Below, piece by piece: positions 33,701 through 42,528 of a DNA stretch of 64,000 nucleotides. Numbering within the stretch: the stretch's first letter is position 1; the number at the start of each line of letters is the position of its first letter. This DNA comes from a bacterium. GTDB lineage: Bacteria; Electryoneota; RPQS01. The position numbers were made by a program, and so were the translations under genes. The stretch covers positions 429,611 through 493,610 of the forward strand of contig JAHDVH010000001.1 of the NCBI GenBank assembly GCA_023382385.1. Direction: 5' to 3'. The notes under the pieces were generated by a model. The model saw nothing but the letters and a program-made list of their open reading frames with translations, was not told where the DNA came from and did not search any database.

Positions 33701-34012
33701 CTATAGGGACTGCCCTGCAGCTGCGCGCTTCGCCTTTACTCGATTGATAATCTGCTCTACCGACTCATGCTCTTCCGCACCATTGCCATTCGCGGCACTG
33801 CGCAGATGCTCTACGTAAACCGCGACTGATTTACGGGTGAACCGAACTTCCGTGGCGGTTTTCCCCCGCCCCGGAACCGGATACTCTACAAAGAGATGCC
33901 GGTGCTTCATCACCCACGAGCGTGATCGACCAAGGATGTTAGCCACTTGCTGTGGCGTGAAATCCTGAAGCGTCTCAGCTTGACTCGCCGTGACTTTTAC
34001 TGTATCTTTCAA
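33701..34012 (-). CDS. HTH DNA-binding protein, excisionase-like
   Basis: A 103-residue protein with a winged-helix-type HTH near residues 18-35 (FTPQQVANILGRSRSWVMKH) followed by a basic wing (PGRGKTATEVRFTRKSVAVY). This is the layout of excisionase/MerR-like small DNA binders that direct element excision. The C-terminal tail is charged. It is divergent from the repressor-like gene at 34182, forming the control region of the island. Confidence 0.7.
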   Translation of the reverse strand: MKDTVKVTASQAETLQDFTPQQVANILGRSRSWVMKHRHLFVEYPVPGRGKTATEVRFTRKSVAVYVEHLRSAANGNGAEEHESVEQIINRVKAKRAAAGQSL

Positions 34013-34167
34013 ATGAAAGCCTCCCTTTCAAGGGTGGTTATTCAGGTGCCCCCGCCGCTGTGGTCTGGCAGGATTGTCAGCGGCGCGGGGTTGTTTAATT
34101 CAATGGCCTAAAAATACGCTATTTGTTTCTATTTGTCAAGTAAAAAGAGAACTAACATCAACTTTCT

Positions 34168-34182
34168 TATAAACGTCTGAAA
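34168..34182 (+). promoter_or_regulatory. -10 box placed for a leaderless repressor mRNA
   Basis: TATAAA at 34168-34173 ends 8 nt before the ATG at 34182, so the transcript would start at the ATG. No SD precedes that ATG and no good -35 is visible, as in activator-dependent repressor-maintenance promoters. Confidence 0.45.
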
Positions 34183-34535
34183 TGGATAAGGTTAGCGAAC
34201 TACGGAAGGCGCTGACCCAAAGAGGAGCCAAGGCGCGGATTGTCCGGGAGGTTGGGATTTCCCCCCAAGCACTCGGCAAGATTCAGCGTGGGGTTGCTGT
34301 TCCCACAACTGCCACCCGCCGCTTGATTGCCCGTGCTCTGGGCTTTCCGGACGACTATTTCCTCGAGCCGGATGATCAGCCGGAACGTACCGCCCGCCGC
34401 CGAATCGTGGTTGAGCTGGAAGTCCCTGATGGCTTCAGACTGGATGACGGTCGCTTGTACAGAATTCAACGGGCTATGGTCGATGCTGGAAATCATATCA
34501 TAGAAGTAATTAAGGAATTAGATAAAGATAATTGA
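34182..34535 (+). CDS. XRE-like helix-turn-helix regulator
   Basis: A 117-residue protein. The N-terminus has a lambda-repressor-like HTH (ARIVREVGISPQALGKIQRG, residues 18-37) and a following helix (TTATRRLIARALGFPDDYFL). A beta-rich acidic C-terminal part may dimerise. It probably represses the island's divergent left-arm promoter. No SD is present; the mRNA may be leaderless. A 16-bp palindrome overlaps its stop codon. Confidence 0.75.
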   Translation: MDKVSELRKALTQRGAKARIVREVGISPQALGKIQRGVAVPTTATRRLIARALGFPDDYFLEPDDQPERTARRRIVVELEVPDGFRLDDGRLYRIQRAMVDAGNHIIEVIKELDKDN

Positions 34536-34547
34536 ACACGTGTTCAA
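34532..34547. promoter_or_regulatory. 16-bp perfect palindrome, LexA-box-like
   Basis: TTGAACACGTGTTCAA overlaps the stop of the regulator gene. The core GAAC-N4-GTTC is the spacing of Gram-positive-type LexA (Cheo) boxes. There is no T run after it, so a terminator is unlikely. Binding by LexA or by the island's own regulator is inference. Confidence 0.45.
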
Positions 34548-34741
34548 GATAATAGCACAGTTTGCCTCTCGCAAGATGTGAATCAGAATTCACAGGCTAC
34601 ATGCTGTGGCCCACTGCCCTTCTAACAGCTATAGGATGGGAAGAAGAATTGTGAGGAGGTTCTTAAGTGCAATTGCTTGTTTTTGCTAATGCAGGTTGAT
34701 TTTTCGGAAATTGTGGTGCAGCAGTTAACAAGGAGAAGGGG
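34548..34741. other. short non-coding stretch in the island
   Basis: No convincing reading frame or hairpin. AAGGAG at 34731-34736, just before position 34742, is the SD of the next gene; its promoter should lie here. Confidence 0.4.
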
Positions 34742-35167
34742 ATGGGGAAAATCCTCGTGACAATCGCATTTGGGTGCCTGATATCCGCATCAGCATTCGG
34801 TCAATCAACGGACAGCACATTAGGACGACAGAATCAACATGTGTTTGAGTATCACAAAGCAGCGTTAATTGCAGCAGTGCCAACCGCGCTTATTGGGATT
34901 CTGGGCCTTGTTCTGGCAGACGAGCAATCAGACTTGATCGAAGAATATGATAGGTTAAGAGTGTCGGGCGAGCCACTTGACAACGCTATTGATCGCCGGA
35001 ACACATTTAGATTTGTGGCATATGGTTCTATTGGATTGTGCGTTGCTGCAGTGGTATGGAACATTGCGGAAGGCGACAATCAAGCGAAGAGAAAACGGGT
35101 TCAAGGTCAGCCGTGGTGGATGCCAAAAGAAAAAACAGCGGGAATCAGCGCGAGGATTAACCTATGA
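34742..35167 (+). CDS. hypothetical membrane protein, 141 aa
   Basis: An N-terminal signal or first helix (LVTIAFGCLISASAFG) and two further hydrophobic segments (AALIAAVPTALIGILGLVLA and FVAYGSIGLCVAAVVWNIA) separated by an acidic loop, then a basic tail. AAGGAG precedes the ATG. No known domain. Its stop overlaps the start of the 66-residue gene (ATGA), so they are coupled. Function unknown. Confidence 0.65.
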   Translation: MGKILVTIAFGCLISASAFGQSTDSTLGRQNQHVFEYHKAALIAAVPTALIGILGLVLADEQSDLIEEYDRLRVSGEPLDNAIDRRNTFRFVAYGSIGLCVAAVVWNIAEGDNQAKRKRVQGQPWWMPKEKTAGISARINL

Positions 35168-35364
35168 AACTCGTGTTCAACAAGAACGACTTCTTGCGTC
35201 GAATCGCCAAAGACATGGTGAAGCTGAAAGGATTGTCACCACAGGAAGCGAGCGAAAAAACAGGCGTGCCGGTGGAAGAGATATTGCGTGAGTACGAGGA
35301 GCCATCGCCGAAGTTTACAACCGTAGCACCGGACGGGAAAGTGACCGAACACGGAAGGGAGTGA
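35164..35364 (+). CDS. hypothetical small protein, 66 aa, HTH-like
   Basis: A charged protein whose first half, DFLRRIAKDMVKLKGLSPQE then ASEKTGVPVEEILREYE, reads like a short helix-turn-helix. The tail (KFTTVAPDGKVTEHGRE) is polar. Coupled to the 141-residue membrane protein by ATGA overlap. It could be a small regulator; no precise family is recognised. Confidence 0.55.
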   Translation: MKLVFNKNDFLRRIAKDMVKLKGLSPQEASEKTGVPVEEILREYEEPSPKFTTVAPDGKVTEHGRE

Positions 35365-35676
35365 TTCGGCCAACTTCCACCTTGCCTACATTGACACGTC
35401 TCATTGAAGCAACTCCCTCATGCCCCTATCCGAATCCGATACGCGCACATTCGCTTAACTATGACACTTTCTGACCGTCGTATGTAGCCGGTCACAACCG
35501 AGAGGTTGAAACTATGAACGCGAAGACCACGCGAATCCTCCTCAGACTTCAGGCCACCCTGAAGCGGGTGGGGTTCGCGCTTTTGTTTTCCATAGAATCC
35601 GAAACCAACGTTGCAAAACAGTATAATTAGACTGTTTTAATGATAATGACTTACGTAACGAGAAAGAGATGCCCAA
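35365..35676 (+). other. 312-bp non-coding region with structured RNA/leader
   Basis: The first ~115 bp show nothing. From about 35480 there are short hairpins (CGGT-CACA-ACCG and AACC-GAGA-GGTT), then a 38-codon frame at 35515-35631 (MNAKTTRILLRLQATLKRVG and on to KQYN) preceded by AGAGG with an 8-nt spacer. A large terminator hairpin lies inside that frame. It may be a leader peptide with attenuator, or a small RNA, ahead of the protease gene. Confidence 0.5.
35530..35589 (+). terminator. branched terminator hairpin
   Basis: Outer stem CGCGAATCCT / GGGGTTCGCG (10 bp with G-T pairs) enclosing a perfect arm CTTCAGG-CCAC-CCTGAAG, followed by a T-rich tract at 35581-35589. Confidence 0.7.
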
Positions 35677-37566
35677 ATGCCTAAAGAAATTCCATGTTCT
35701 TTGCATCTCAGGTTGGTTGTTTGTCTATTGACTACGATAAGCGTCTTGGATTGTTTCGCGCAGCCTCGGCCACAGAGGTGGAATTACATAATCACGAATC
35801 GATCAGAAGTAGGTCAATTGCCAGATGGCCGTCGCGTAAGGTTTTACTATCAAACCTACGATTGTGGGCATGTGTATCCGTGCGAGCCGTGGTTTGGAGG
35901 CTGCACCTGCCCTGACATTCCTTCCTGCGCATGCGGGGGTCCAGGAATCTATCTGGATCCTGATCCCGGGTGCGCCGTTGGGTACTGTGATGGAGAGATT
36001 CCTTTCTCTGCTCGTAATTGGTGCACCAGATATAGTCCGGGTGTCTATGTGGACAATTGTGTCATCAAAGGCTCCTACTGCAAGTGGGAGGAATTGCCGC
36101 CGTGTGGATGGGATGATAAGGAGATTAATGGAGTAGGTGTAGCTCCGTGGGATGCCGGGCCAGGAATTACCCTTACTCGCTGTCTCACCAATCCGGATTC
36201 GACAGATAACGACACAAATCGATATTTGCCAAAGTACGGTGATACTCTTTGCTATGTCCTTAAAGTTACGCGACCAATTGACGTCGTTGTCAAGCTTTGG
36301 GGATCGACGTACGAAGGGATTGCGATGAACGCACCGGTTCCGGACACGGTTGGTCTCTATGAAGATAGCTCATCGGTCAAATACTGTGACCTTGTGTTGC
36401 TGGGTGGTGAGTTCGACGGCTTTGTAAGCGGGCAATTTCAACAGACGCGAACAATCCATGTCGACTCGGCAGTGAATGTTAAAGTACTTGTCATGGATTA
36501 TGCGGCACATGGGTATATTCGAGCCTATCAGGCAACAAATCCCAATAATTCTGCCAGACATCCTCAGACAATTATCAAGGGATACAGCGATTGGACGAGC
36601 AACGCTGATCCGGACAGCGATGGATTCACTCGATGGGAAGAGTATCGGGGATTTATACAAAAATATGGTGATGTTTACAGCCATGTGCGACTTGATAGTA
36701 CGAAGCCCGAACTTTTTTACCATCCTGATTCATTGGTCCTAATAGATCAAGATGATCTCGTTTCGATCCTTGAAGGCGAGGAATTATTGGGTGCAACGCT
36801 ATACGACTATGGCCAAATAGATTTTGACAACGAAGCGACAAACAATGTTGCAACAATTACTCAAGCTTACCTCTCCGGTCTCGACTCTTTGAGACGATAC
36901 TTCATCGATTTTAACTGCCACTACCTTGACACAGCCGGCTGGAAAAACAACACACTTTGTACTCCTCCTGGTCTCGAAGCCTTGCCTTGGGATGAAAACC
37001 AGGACACGATCTTAGTTGGAGACATTTCCGTCATAATATTAGAATTGGACATCTCAACGCCTGCCTCGACAACGACTGGTATTACTTATCAGTATCTGGA
37101 CCTTAATGGCAATAGTAGCAATCCATATGAAAGATGCAACAACCCGGTTAGATTTTATCCCGGAGGCGGTGGAAACGGAAAGATTATAATTTATGGCAAT
37201 AGCTTAACTCAGCATGTTGATGAGATATTCCTAGACCCTACGAACTATTATTTGTTCCCAGCGAGTTTGGATGTGCGATATGAGTTCTTGCTTAAACGAA
37301 CTGCCAGGACTATTGCCCATGAGTTTGGACATGCACTAGGCATCAATCATCACTGTTCAAACACATCGGGCAGCTTGGACTGCGTTATGAAATATATTGA
37401 TCCATATAACGACTATCCGCATACACCTTCACCCAATTGGACAACATTCATTGATTTACACTTACTAACGACATATATGAATGATTCGTATCTTGACCCA
37501 TACATGTGCCGAGCAACGCGCGCACTACGTCCAATCGATCAAAATGATTGGCCAGCAAACTGGTGA
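35677..37566 (+). CDS. secreted matrixin-like zinc metalloprotease
   Basis: A 629-residue protein with a signal peptide (LRLVVCLLTTISVLDCFA). Residues 63-143 hold 12 Cys in a compact, probably disulfide-bonded domain. The middle is beta-rich. Near the C-terminus is the metzincin motif HEFGHALGINH (HExxHxxGxxH, about 548-558), followed by a Met-turn candidate in DCVMKYIDP. These are the zinc ligands and turn of matrixins/astacin-like enzymes. No T9SS sorting domain is present, so it may be periplasmic, or released by another route. It heads a run of secreted-protein genes in the island. Confidence 0.8.
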   Translation: MPKEIPCSLHLRLVVCLLTTISVLDCFAQPRPQRWNYIITNRSEVGQLPDGRRVRFYYQTYDCGHVYPCEPWFGGCTCPDIPSCACGGPGIYLDPDPGCAVGYCDGEIPFSARNWCTRYSPGVYVDNCVIKGSYCKWEELPPCGWDDKEINGVGVAPWDAGPGITLTRCLTNPDSTDNDTNRYLPKYGDTLCYVLKVTRPIDVVVKLWGSTYEGIAMNAPVPDTVGLYEDSSSVKYCDLVLLGGEFDGFVSGQFQQTRTIHVDSAVNVKVLVMDYAAHGYIRAYQATNPNNSARHPQTIIKGYSDWTSNADPDSDGFTRWEEYRGFIQKYGDVYSHVRLDSTKPELFYHPDSLVLIDQDDLVSILEGEELLGATLYDYGQIDFDNEATNNVATITQAYLSGLDSLRRYFIDFNCHYLDTAGWKNNTLCTPPGLEALPWDENQDTILVGDISVIILELDISTPASTTTGITYQYLDLNGNSSNPYERCNNPVRFYPGGGGNGKIIIYGNSLTQHVDEIFLDPTNYYLFPASLDVRYEFLLKRTARTIAHEFGHALGINHHCSNTSGSLDCVMKYIDPYNDYPHTPSPNWTTFIDLHLLTTYMNDSYLDPYMCRATRALRPIDQNDWPANW

Positions 37567-37637
37567 CTTCCATCATGCGTTCTTCATGCTTTGACGTGTT
37601 GACCACGCCTAAATTCCCTAAACTTCGGAGCACGTTT

Positions 37638-38453
37638 ATGCGTATTCTCATGCTGTGCCTTATGTTCTCAATATCTGTTTCTTTTGCTGATACAAGGGTC
37701 GATATACAGGTTGGTGGCGTTTCCTCTTCATCATGTCCCGAATCTCGCGCATCGGGTATTCTGGCAGGGTCTATTGCTACAATTGCCGTTACGGTAATAC
37801 CCGCGAATGCTTCAAACGAAGAAGTCCAAGGAGATGAGAAGAACAATAGCCCTGACTGGATAAATCTTGAATTTTCATACAGCTCTGAGCAAGGAACAGA
37901 GTTTACACCGTCATCAGAGTTGTACAATACTCTTAATCCACAGTATTTTGTCAAGAAGTCTTCGGCGAGCTATGCGTTTGAGAAGTGGATTTACTTCTAT
38001 GATATTCGAATTCCAGAATCATTCGCCGAGAGAGAGTTTTGCGTCAGAGCTGTAATCAATCAACCACCCTTTAGTAAGCTAATCGAACGAAGGTCAATGC
38101 CAAGCGAACCGACGCGTTGCGTGAGTGTCTCAGGAATCTGTTCCGATGAAGACCGGAACAATATGCTCTATTCTTATGTCTGGGCTGCAAAGAACGCTGG
38201 AGACTATGAAAGAGCTGTGGAGCTTGCCGACTCACTTGTCGAATCGGGCTGGAGATCAGATATTGGCTTGTCGGTCGCCATAACTGCTGCAAGCGCACTT
38301 GGCAACTATGAAACTTGTTTACGTTTCATGGACATCATGTACCAAACATACGGATACATCGATATCAGTGAGGGCCCCCCAGTTCCGCTGAGTCTCGATC
38401 GCTATAACAAGCGAAGAGTGAATTTGCTTCAAAAGATTGAGCGACATCGATAG
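37638..38453 (+). CDS. secreted hypothetical protein with TPR-like helices
   Basis: 271 residues from the ATG at 37638, chosen because GGAG lies 7 nt upstream and the N-terminus then is a signal peptide (MRILMLCLMFSISVSFA); a frame to 37548 would overlap the protease gene. The first part is beta-rich with scattered Cys. The last ~100 residues are helical with TPR-like spacing (AAKNAGDYERAVELADSLVE, then GNYETCLRFMDIMYQ). No known family. Co-directional with the protease and the next gene, whose GTG option touches its stop. Confidence 0.65.
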   Translation: MRILMLCLMFSISVSFADTRVDIQVGGVSSSSCPESRASGILAGSIATIAVTVIPANASNEEVQGDEKNNSPDWINLEFSYSSEQGTEFTPSSELYNTLNPQYFVKKSSASYAFEKWIYFYDIRIPESFAEREFCVRAVINQPPFSKLIERRSMPSEPTRCVSVSGICSDEDRNNMLYSYVWAAKNAGDYERAVELADSLVESGWRSDIGLSVAITAASALGNYETCLRFMDIMYQTYGYIDISEGPPVPLSLDRYNKRRVNLLQKIERHR

Positions 38454-38467
38454 TGGGGAATAGACCT

Positions 38468-41452
38468 ATGTATTTAAAAACACTAACGATCCTCATGATA
38501 TGGTGTTCGATTGCCACCGCCACCATAAGTCTTTCAGAAGATACAACGTTTTTCGGCATACCGGGCATGAGCGAATTGTCAACCGAGTGGTTGATGGAGG
38601 TTTCCGACACTACGAAGATCGGTCTGATTCATCCTGTGGATTTCGAAGTACTGAAGTTGTCACCTGCAGACTGGCGGCTCGTGGCGCTGCAAGCAGATTG
38701 CACGCTTTTTACTGCATTTCCAATTGACCAAGAGAACGGAATAACAAATGACGATATTGCCATGTCCGGTAGTGCTCCGAGTGGTTGCCGCTACGCGACA
38801 GCAATGTGTGTGATGACCACAGATGAACTCTTCAACTCAAGTTCGGACCGAATTGCCGTAACGTTCAAGGTAGGTGCGAAGATCGGGATTTACAGTTTTG
38901 ATAAGTGGACTAATGAGCTGTCGCTCGAAAGCAGCTTTTCGAACATGGAAATCACGCGACCAATTGGTATCTATTGGGCTTTCGACAATTTCTTCATTGT
39001 AGACGAGGACAGCCAGACGATCTACCGGACGGACGAGTCGGGGAATATTCTTGGGCAGTACGGACAGTACGGGATTTTCGATGACGGCTACCGCTGGATC
39101 AGCGATATCTGCGGATACATCGACTCGTCAAATGTCGCACAGCTTTATGTCAGTGACGGCGCAAACGAAAGAATAGACCATCTTACGGCGACTTCAAGCG
39201 ACAGTACCCTGCATCTTGAGTCTCAAGCAACCTCAAAGCCTATCGACACGCTTGGCATAAACCTGCATGAAGCGGTGTTTATCCCATACGTAGGAGTGGT
39301 CGGATTAAACCGATACAGCCAGCGATTGTACTATTGGGACGGAGCGGAAGATCTTGATGCGTTAGATCGTGACGATCTCTTTCTGACGTTTGACGCCATA
39401 CATATTCGGGAATTGCTCGGCAGATTCTTGGTTGTAGAATTCACAGACACCAATCATGTTGGTTGGAAAGTAACCTCATTCAACGTCGAAGGCGCGTCTT
39501 ATTCGAACCCCATCTCTTACCCCGACACGCACTGGACGGCGGCGATGTCGCCGGTTTATGTGACGGACAAGATCGTCATCGGAGCCGGTGAGTATTTGAC
39601 GATAGATGCAGGGGTTGAAGTTTTGTTCGATGCGGGAACGTCCATTCGAGTTGATTCCGGTGGAGTACTTTCGGTTAACGGGACTTCGAATGATTCCGTC
39701 AGATTTCACAGCATGGATAGCGGGGAAGCATGGGCTGGGATTTGGATCGAAGGCGGCCGGTTGACCATGAGCTACGCCAGAGTCATGGACAGTGATTCCG
39801 CTTGCATCTGGACAGATGCTCCGGACTCTGTATATATCAATAGTTGCACGCTTGTAGGCAACAAAATGTTAGGCACCAGGGGGACAGTCAGGCTCACTGG
39901 AGCGCCCTCGAAGACCCAGTACGTAAAGAGTTGTGTGATATCGGGAGAAGCTACAAACGGGATAGGACTTTACGCACACAACTGCACGGTAAAAATCCAA
40001 GATGTAAAGGTCCGCAACTGCTCGAATTCTACCGCTCAATTTCTGGCAGTCACTGGAAATATAGAAGGTTGTACGTTCGCTGACCAACCAGACAAGTATG
40101 GGATATTGTTTGCAAATACCGGGACGACTCCGAATTTTCAATGCTGTACGTTTGAGAATATTGCACCTGCTACCGGAACATGGAAAGCGACCATTTATGC
40201 GGCACTTGGAACTGCGCCCACATTTGGCAATACCGGTTCAAGTAGTGGCGTCAGCAACGTGCTCAACGACAGCAGCGATTATGTTCTCAGGATGTCAGGC
40301 TGGACAGTCCTCCCGATTATACAGTCAGGAGGAACGGGACCGGGCGGCAGGAACGACTGGTATCAGCGCAAGGCTGCTGGGAAGTACATATCTTGGGGAC
40401 CGCCTTATCCAAATCCACTGACTGCATACCTCGCGAAAGATCAATACTGGAACAGAATTCCAGTCGACACGTTAGACTTCAGCCCGAGCAATCCTGCATA
40501 TTTTGCCTTAGGTTCGCCACCTAATGATCCATGGGATCTTTGCGGGGGTAGCGAATCAAGCATTATTCCCACGGGAGAACGAGCCACAAGCTCACTCGAT
40601 GACGACCCCGATGAATTTGATTCTCTGTTTGCGGTAGCGATGGCAGCGGAAATCAACGGGGATTATCGGTCAGCACAAGATCTTTTCTACACCGTAGCGA
40701 CGACAGGAGAAGACTTTCAGTTGGTTTGGCAGGCGACGACACATATCGTGTCCACACAAAGGGCGCTTGATCCAGGGTCAGGCGAGGCTTGGATTCCATC
40801 GCTAATTGATAGTCTGATAATGGCCGACAGCTCGGTCTACTCAAGCTGGCTGTATGGGAATCGCCTACTTGCAAGTTATCGCCTTGCGAGGGAAGAATGT
40901 TCTGAAGCTATGAGTATATGCTCTGCTTTACTGAACAGCGGACTTCCCGAGGTGGACTCGATTCTCGTGAGCATTGACTTGCTCGGCATTCAAATGGCAG
41001 TAGGTTTTGGTGACGGAGGAGGAAGCCTTGATGAATCTGATTTGTCATTTGTGCCTTCGCAGGTCAGGTGTAACTCGGTGGACGACGCAATTGCGAAACA
41101 AGCTGCATTGTTTGATATCTTGAATGGAATCGACGCAGAGAGAGGAGATGACACGGAGCTGCCAACTATTCCAACAGCATATCGCCTATATCAGAATTAC
41201 CCAAATCCGTTCAATCCGACAACACAGATTGAATTTGACCTCCCTGCGCGATCACGGCTCAATATTCGGATCTACAATACTTTGGGGCAGGAAGTAGTCA
41301 CGCTCAGAGATGCGACCTACCCCGCCGGTCACCACGTTGTATCGTGGAATGGCAAATCGAATACTGGCGCTGATGTTGCGACAGGCCTTTACATTTATCA
41401 GATGAGAGCTGGACCGTTCACCAATACAAAGAAGATGGTTCTACTAAGATGA
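38468..41452 (+). CDS. large surface protein with beta-helix-like region and T9SS domain
   Basis: About 994 residues. The ATG at 38468 gives a signal peptide (LKTLTILMIWCSIATAT); a GTG at 38453 is in frame but abuts the upstream stop. Residues about 60-340 look like a propeller. A segment near 380-600 has right-handed beta-helix-like repeats (SIRVDSGGVLSVNG, GIWIEGGRLTMSYARV, SCVISGEATNGIGLYAHNC). A helical TPR-like part follows, then a sorting domain beginning NYPNPFNPTTQIEFDLPA and ending KKMVLLR. It should be carried to the surface by the host T9SS. Function unknown; adhesion or polysaccharide binding is plausible. Confidence 0.75.
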   Translation: MYLKTLTILMIWCSIATATISLSEDTTFFGIPGMSELSTEWLMEVSDTTKIGLIHPVDFEVLKLSPADWRLVALQADCTLFTAFPIDQENGITNDDIAMSGSAPSGCRYATAMCVMTTDELFNSSSDRIAVTFKVGAKIGIYSFDKWTNELSLESSFSNMEITRPIGIYWAFDNFFIVDEDSQTIYRTDESGNILGQYGQYGIFDDGYRWISDICGYIDSSNVAQLYVSDGANERIDHLTATSSDSTLHLESQATSKPIDTLGINLHEAVFIPYVGVVGLNRYSQRLYYWDGAEDLDALDRDDLFLTFDAIHIRELLGRFLVVEFTDTNHVGWKVTSFNVEGASYSNPISYPDTHWTAAMSPVYVTDKIVIGAGEYLTIDAGVEVLFDAGTSIRVDSGGVLSVNGTSNDSVRFHSMDSGEAWAGIWIEGGRLTMSYARVMDSDSACIWTDAPDSVYINSCTLVGNKMLGTRGTVRLTGAPSKTQYVKSCVISGEATNGIGLYAHNCTVKIQDVKVRNCSNSTAQFLAVTGNIEGCTFADQPDKYGILFANTGTTPNFQCCTFENIAPATGTWKATIYAALGTAPTFGNTGSSSGVSNVLNDSSDYVLRMSGWTVLPIIQSGGTGPGGRNDWYQRKAAGKYISWGPPYPNPLTAYLAKDQYWNRIPVDTLDFSPSNPAYFALGSPPNDPWDLCGGSESSIIPTGERATSSLDDDPDEFDSLFAVAMAAEINGDYRSAQDLFYTVATTGEDFQLVWQATTHIVSTQRALDPGSGEAWIPSLIDSLIMADSSVYSSWLYGNRLLASYRLAREECSEAMSICSALLNSGLPEVDSILVSIDLLGIQMAVGFGDGGGSLDESDLSFVPSQVRCNSVDDAIAKQAALFDILNGIDAERGDDTELPTIPTAYRLYQNYPNPFNPTTQIEFDLPARSRLNIRIYNTLGQEVVTLRDATYPAGHHVVSWNGKSNTGADVATGLYIYQMRAGPFTNTKKMVLLR

Positions 41453-42504
41453 CCTCGCGTTGGATGCTTTTCACTCTCTGCTCGTTGTCAATAAGTAATG
41501 TATTGGCGCAGATAACCATCACCGAATCAAGTTTAGCTGGGATTGGAACTTCGTTAATTCAGCACGGTACGGGCGGAGTGGTTCCCATAGACGTTGGACT
41601 ACCGGGTGAAAATCAAACATGGGACCTTTCGGATCTTGGATTTCAGTATGCGTGGGGTAGTGACATCATAAGCCCCGAGGGGACACCTTTGGGGGAGCTT
41701 ATTCCGGACGCTGACTTCTGTCGTCGCGATGAACAAGCAACGGGATTCATAACTTACTATTTCCGCCGCGATCCGGGCCAACTAATAGCGGTGGGAAGCG
41801 TTAGCGGCTTAGAGGACACAACAGCTTATCCGTATGACCCTTTTGGCATTGTGCTACCACTTCCACTTTCATACGAAACGCCGACGTGGACAACCTTGGT
41901 TGAGTACTACCTGGAGTTCGACCCAGGATTCGGTGTCACGTTTCGAGATAGTGTGGTGAAAACTGTCGATGGATGGGGTTTGTTAATCACGGAATATGGC
42001 ACTTTTCAAACATTGAGGATGTTCGTCCATTCCTGGGGCATTATGACTCTGACGGGAATGCCTGCAGATACATTCGAGGGTGTTTCATATGAATGGCTGG
42101 ATGTTTATGGCAACAGACTTGCATTGGTTGGCTCAATCGATCCAGATCCCGAATTCGAGATGGGATATGCAGAGATCGCTGAGGTTGTTAATATCGTTGC
42201 TGTTGAGTACGTGAGTCCCGTAGTAATCGATCATGTTCTTTTGCAGAATTATCCAAATCCGTTTAACAGTAGCACACAAATTGTCTACAACTTGCCAAAC
42301 TCGGCGCACGTTTCCGTGGTTGTGTACGATCTGCTTGGGCGCGAAATCATATCTCTGTCAGAGGGGCCACAGCAGATTGGCAGTCACCGCATTACGTGGG
42401 ACGGACGTGCAGCAGACGGATTGAGTGTTGCCTCCGGAGTCTACGTGTACCAAATCAAGACCCCGAACTTCACAGATGCGAAGAAGATGGTGCTGATTAG
42501 GTAA
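41449..42504 (+). CDS. secreted protein with T9SS sorting domain, 351 aa
   Basis: A signal peptide (MLFTLCSLSISNVLAQ) is followed by a beta-rich domain of about 230 residues of a type often seen in FCB surface proteins (WDLSDLGF, then YPYDPFGIVLPLPLSYETPTW). The C-terminus is a sorting domain starting NYPNPFNSSTQIVYNLPN and ending KKMVLIR. The ATG overlaps the previous stop by 4 bp (ATGA). Function unknown. It precedes the integrase by 24 bp. Confidence 0.75.
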   Translation: MTSRWMLFTLCSLSISNVLAQITITESSLAGIGTSLIQHGTGGVVPIDVGLPGENQTWDLSDLGFQYAWGSDIISPEGTPLGELIPDADFCRRDEQATGFITYYFRRDPGQLIAVGSVSGLEDTTAYPYDPFGIVLPLPLSYETPTWTTLVEYYLEFDPGFGVTFRDSVVKTVDGWGLLITEYGTFQTLRMFVHSWGIMTLTGMPADTFEGVSYEWLDVYGNRLALVGSIDPDPEFEMGYAEIAEVVNIVAVEYVSPVVIDHVLLQNYPNPFNSSTQIVYNLPNSAHVSVVVYDLLGREIISLSEGPQQIGSHRITWDGRAADGLSVASGVYVYQIKTPNFTDAKKMVLIR

Positions 42505-42528
42505 TATGAATACCGTTGCATTTTAAGC

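Noticed and set aside
35515-35631. 38-codon frame as an independent protein gene or toxin
   Set aside because: The SD is good, but the frame contains a terminator hairpin; a leader or chance frame is more likely, so it is only noted within the non-coding region.
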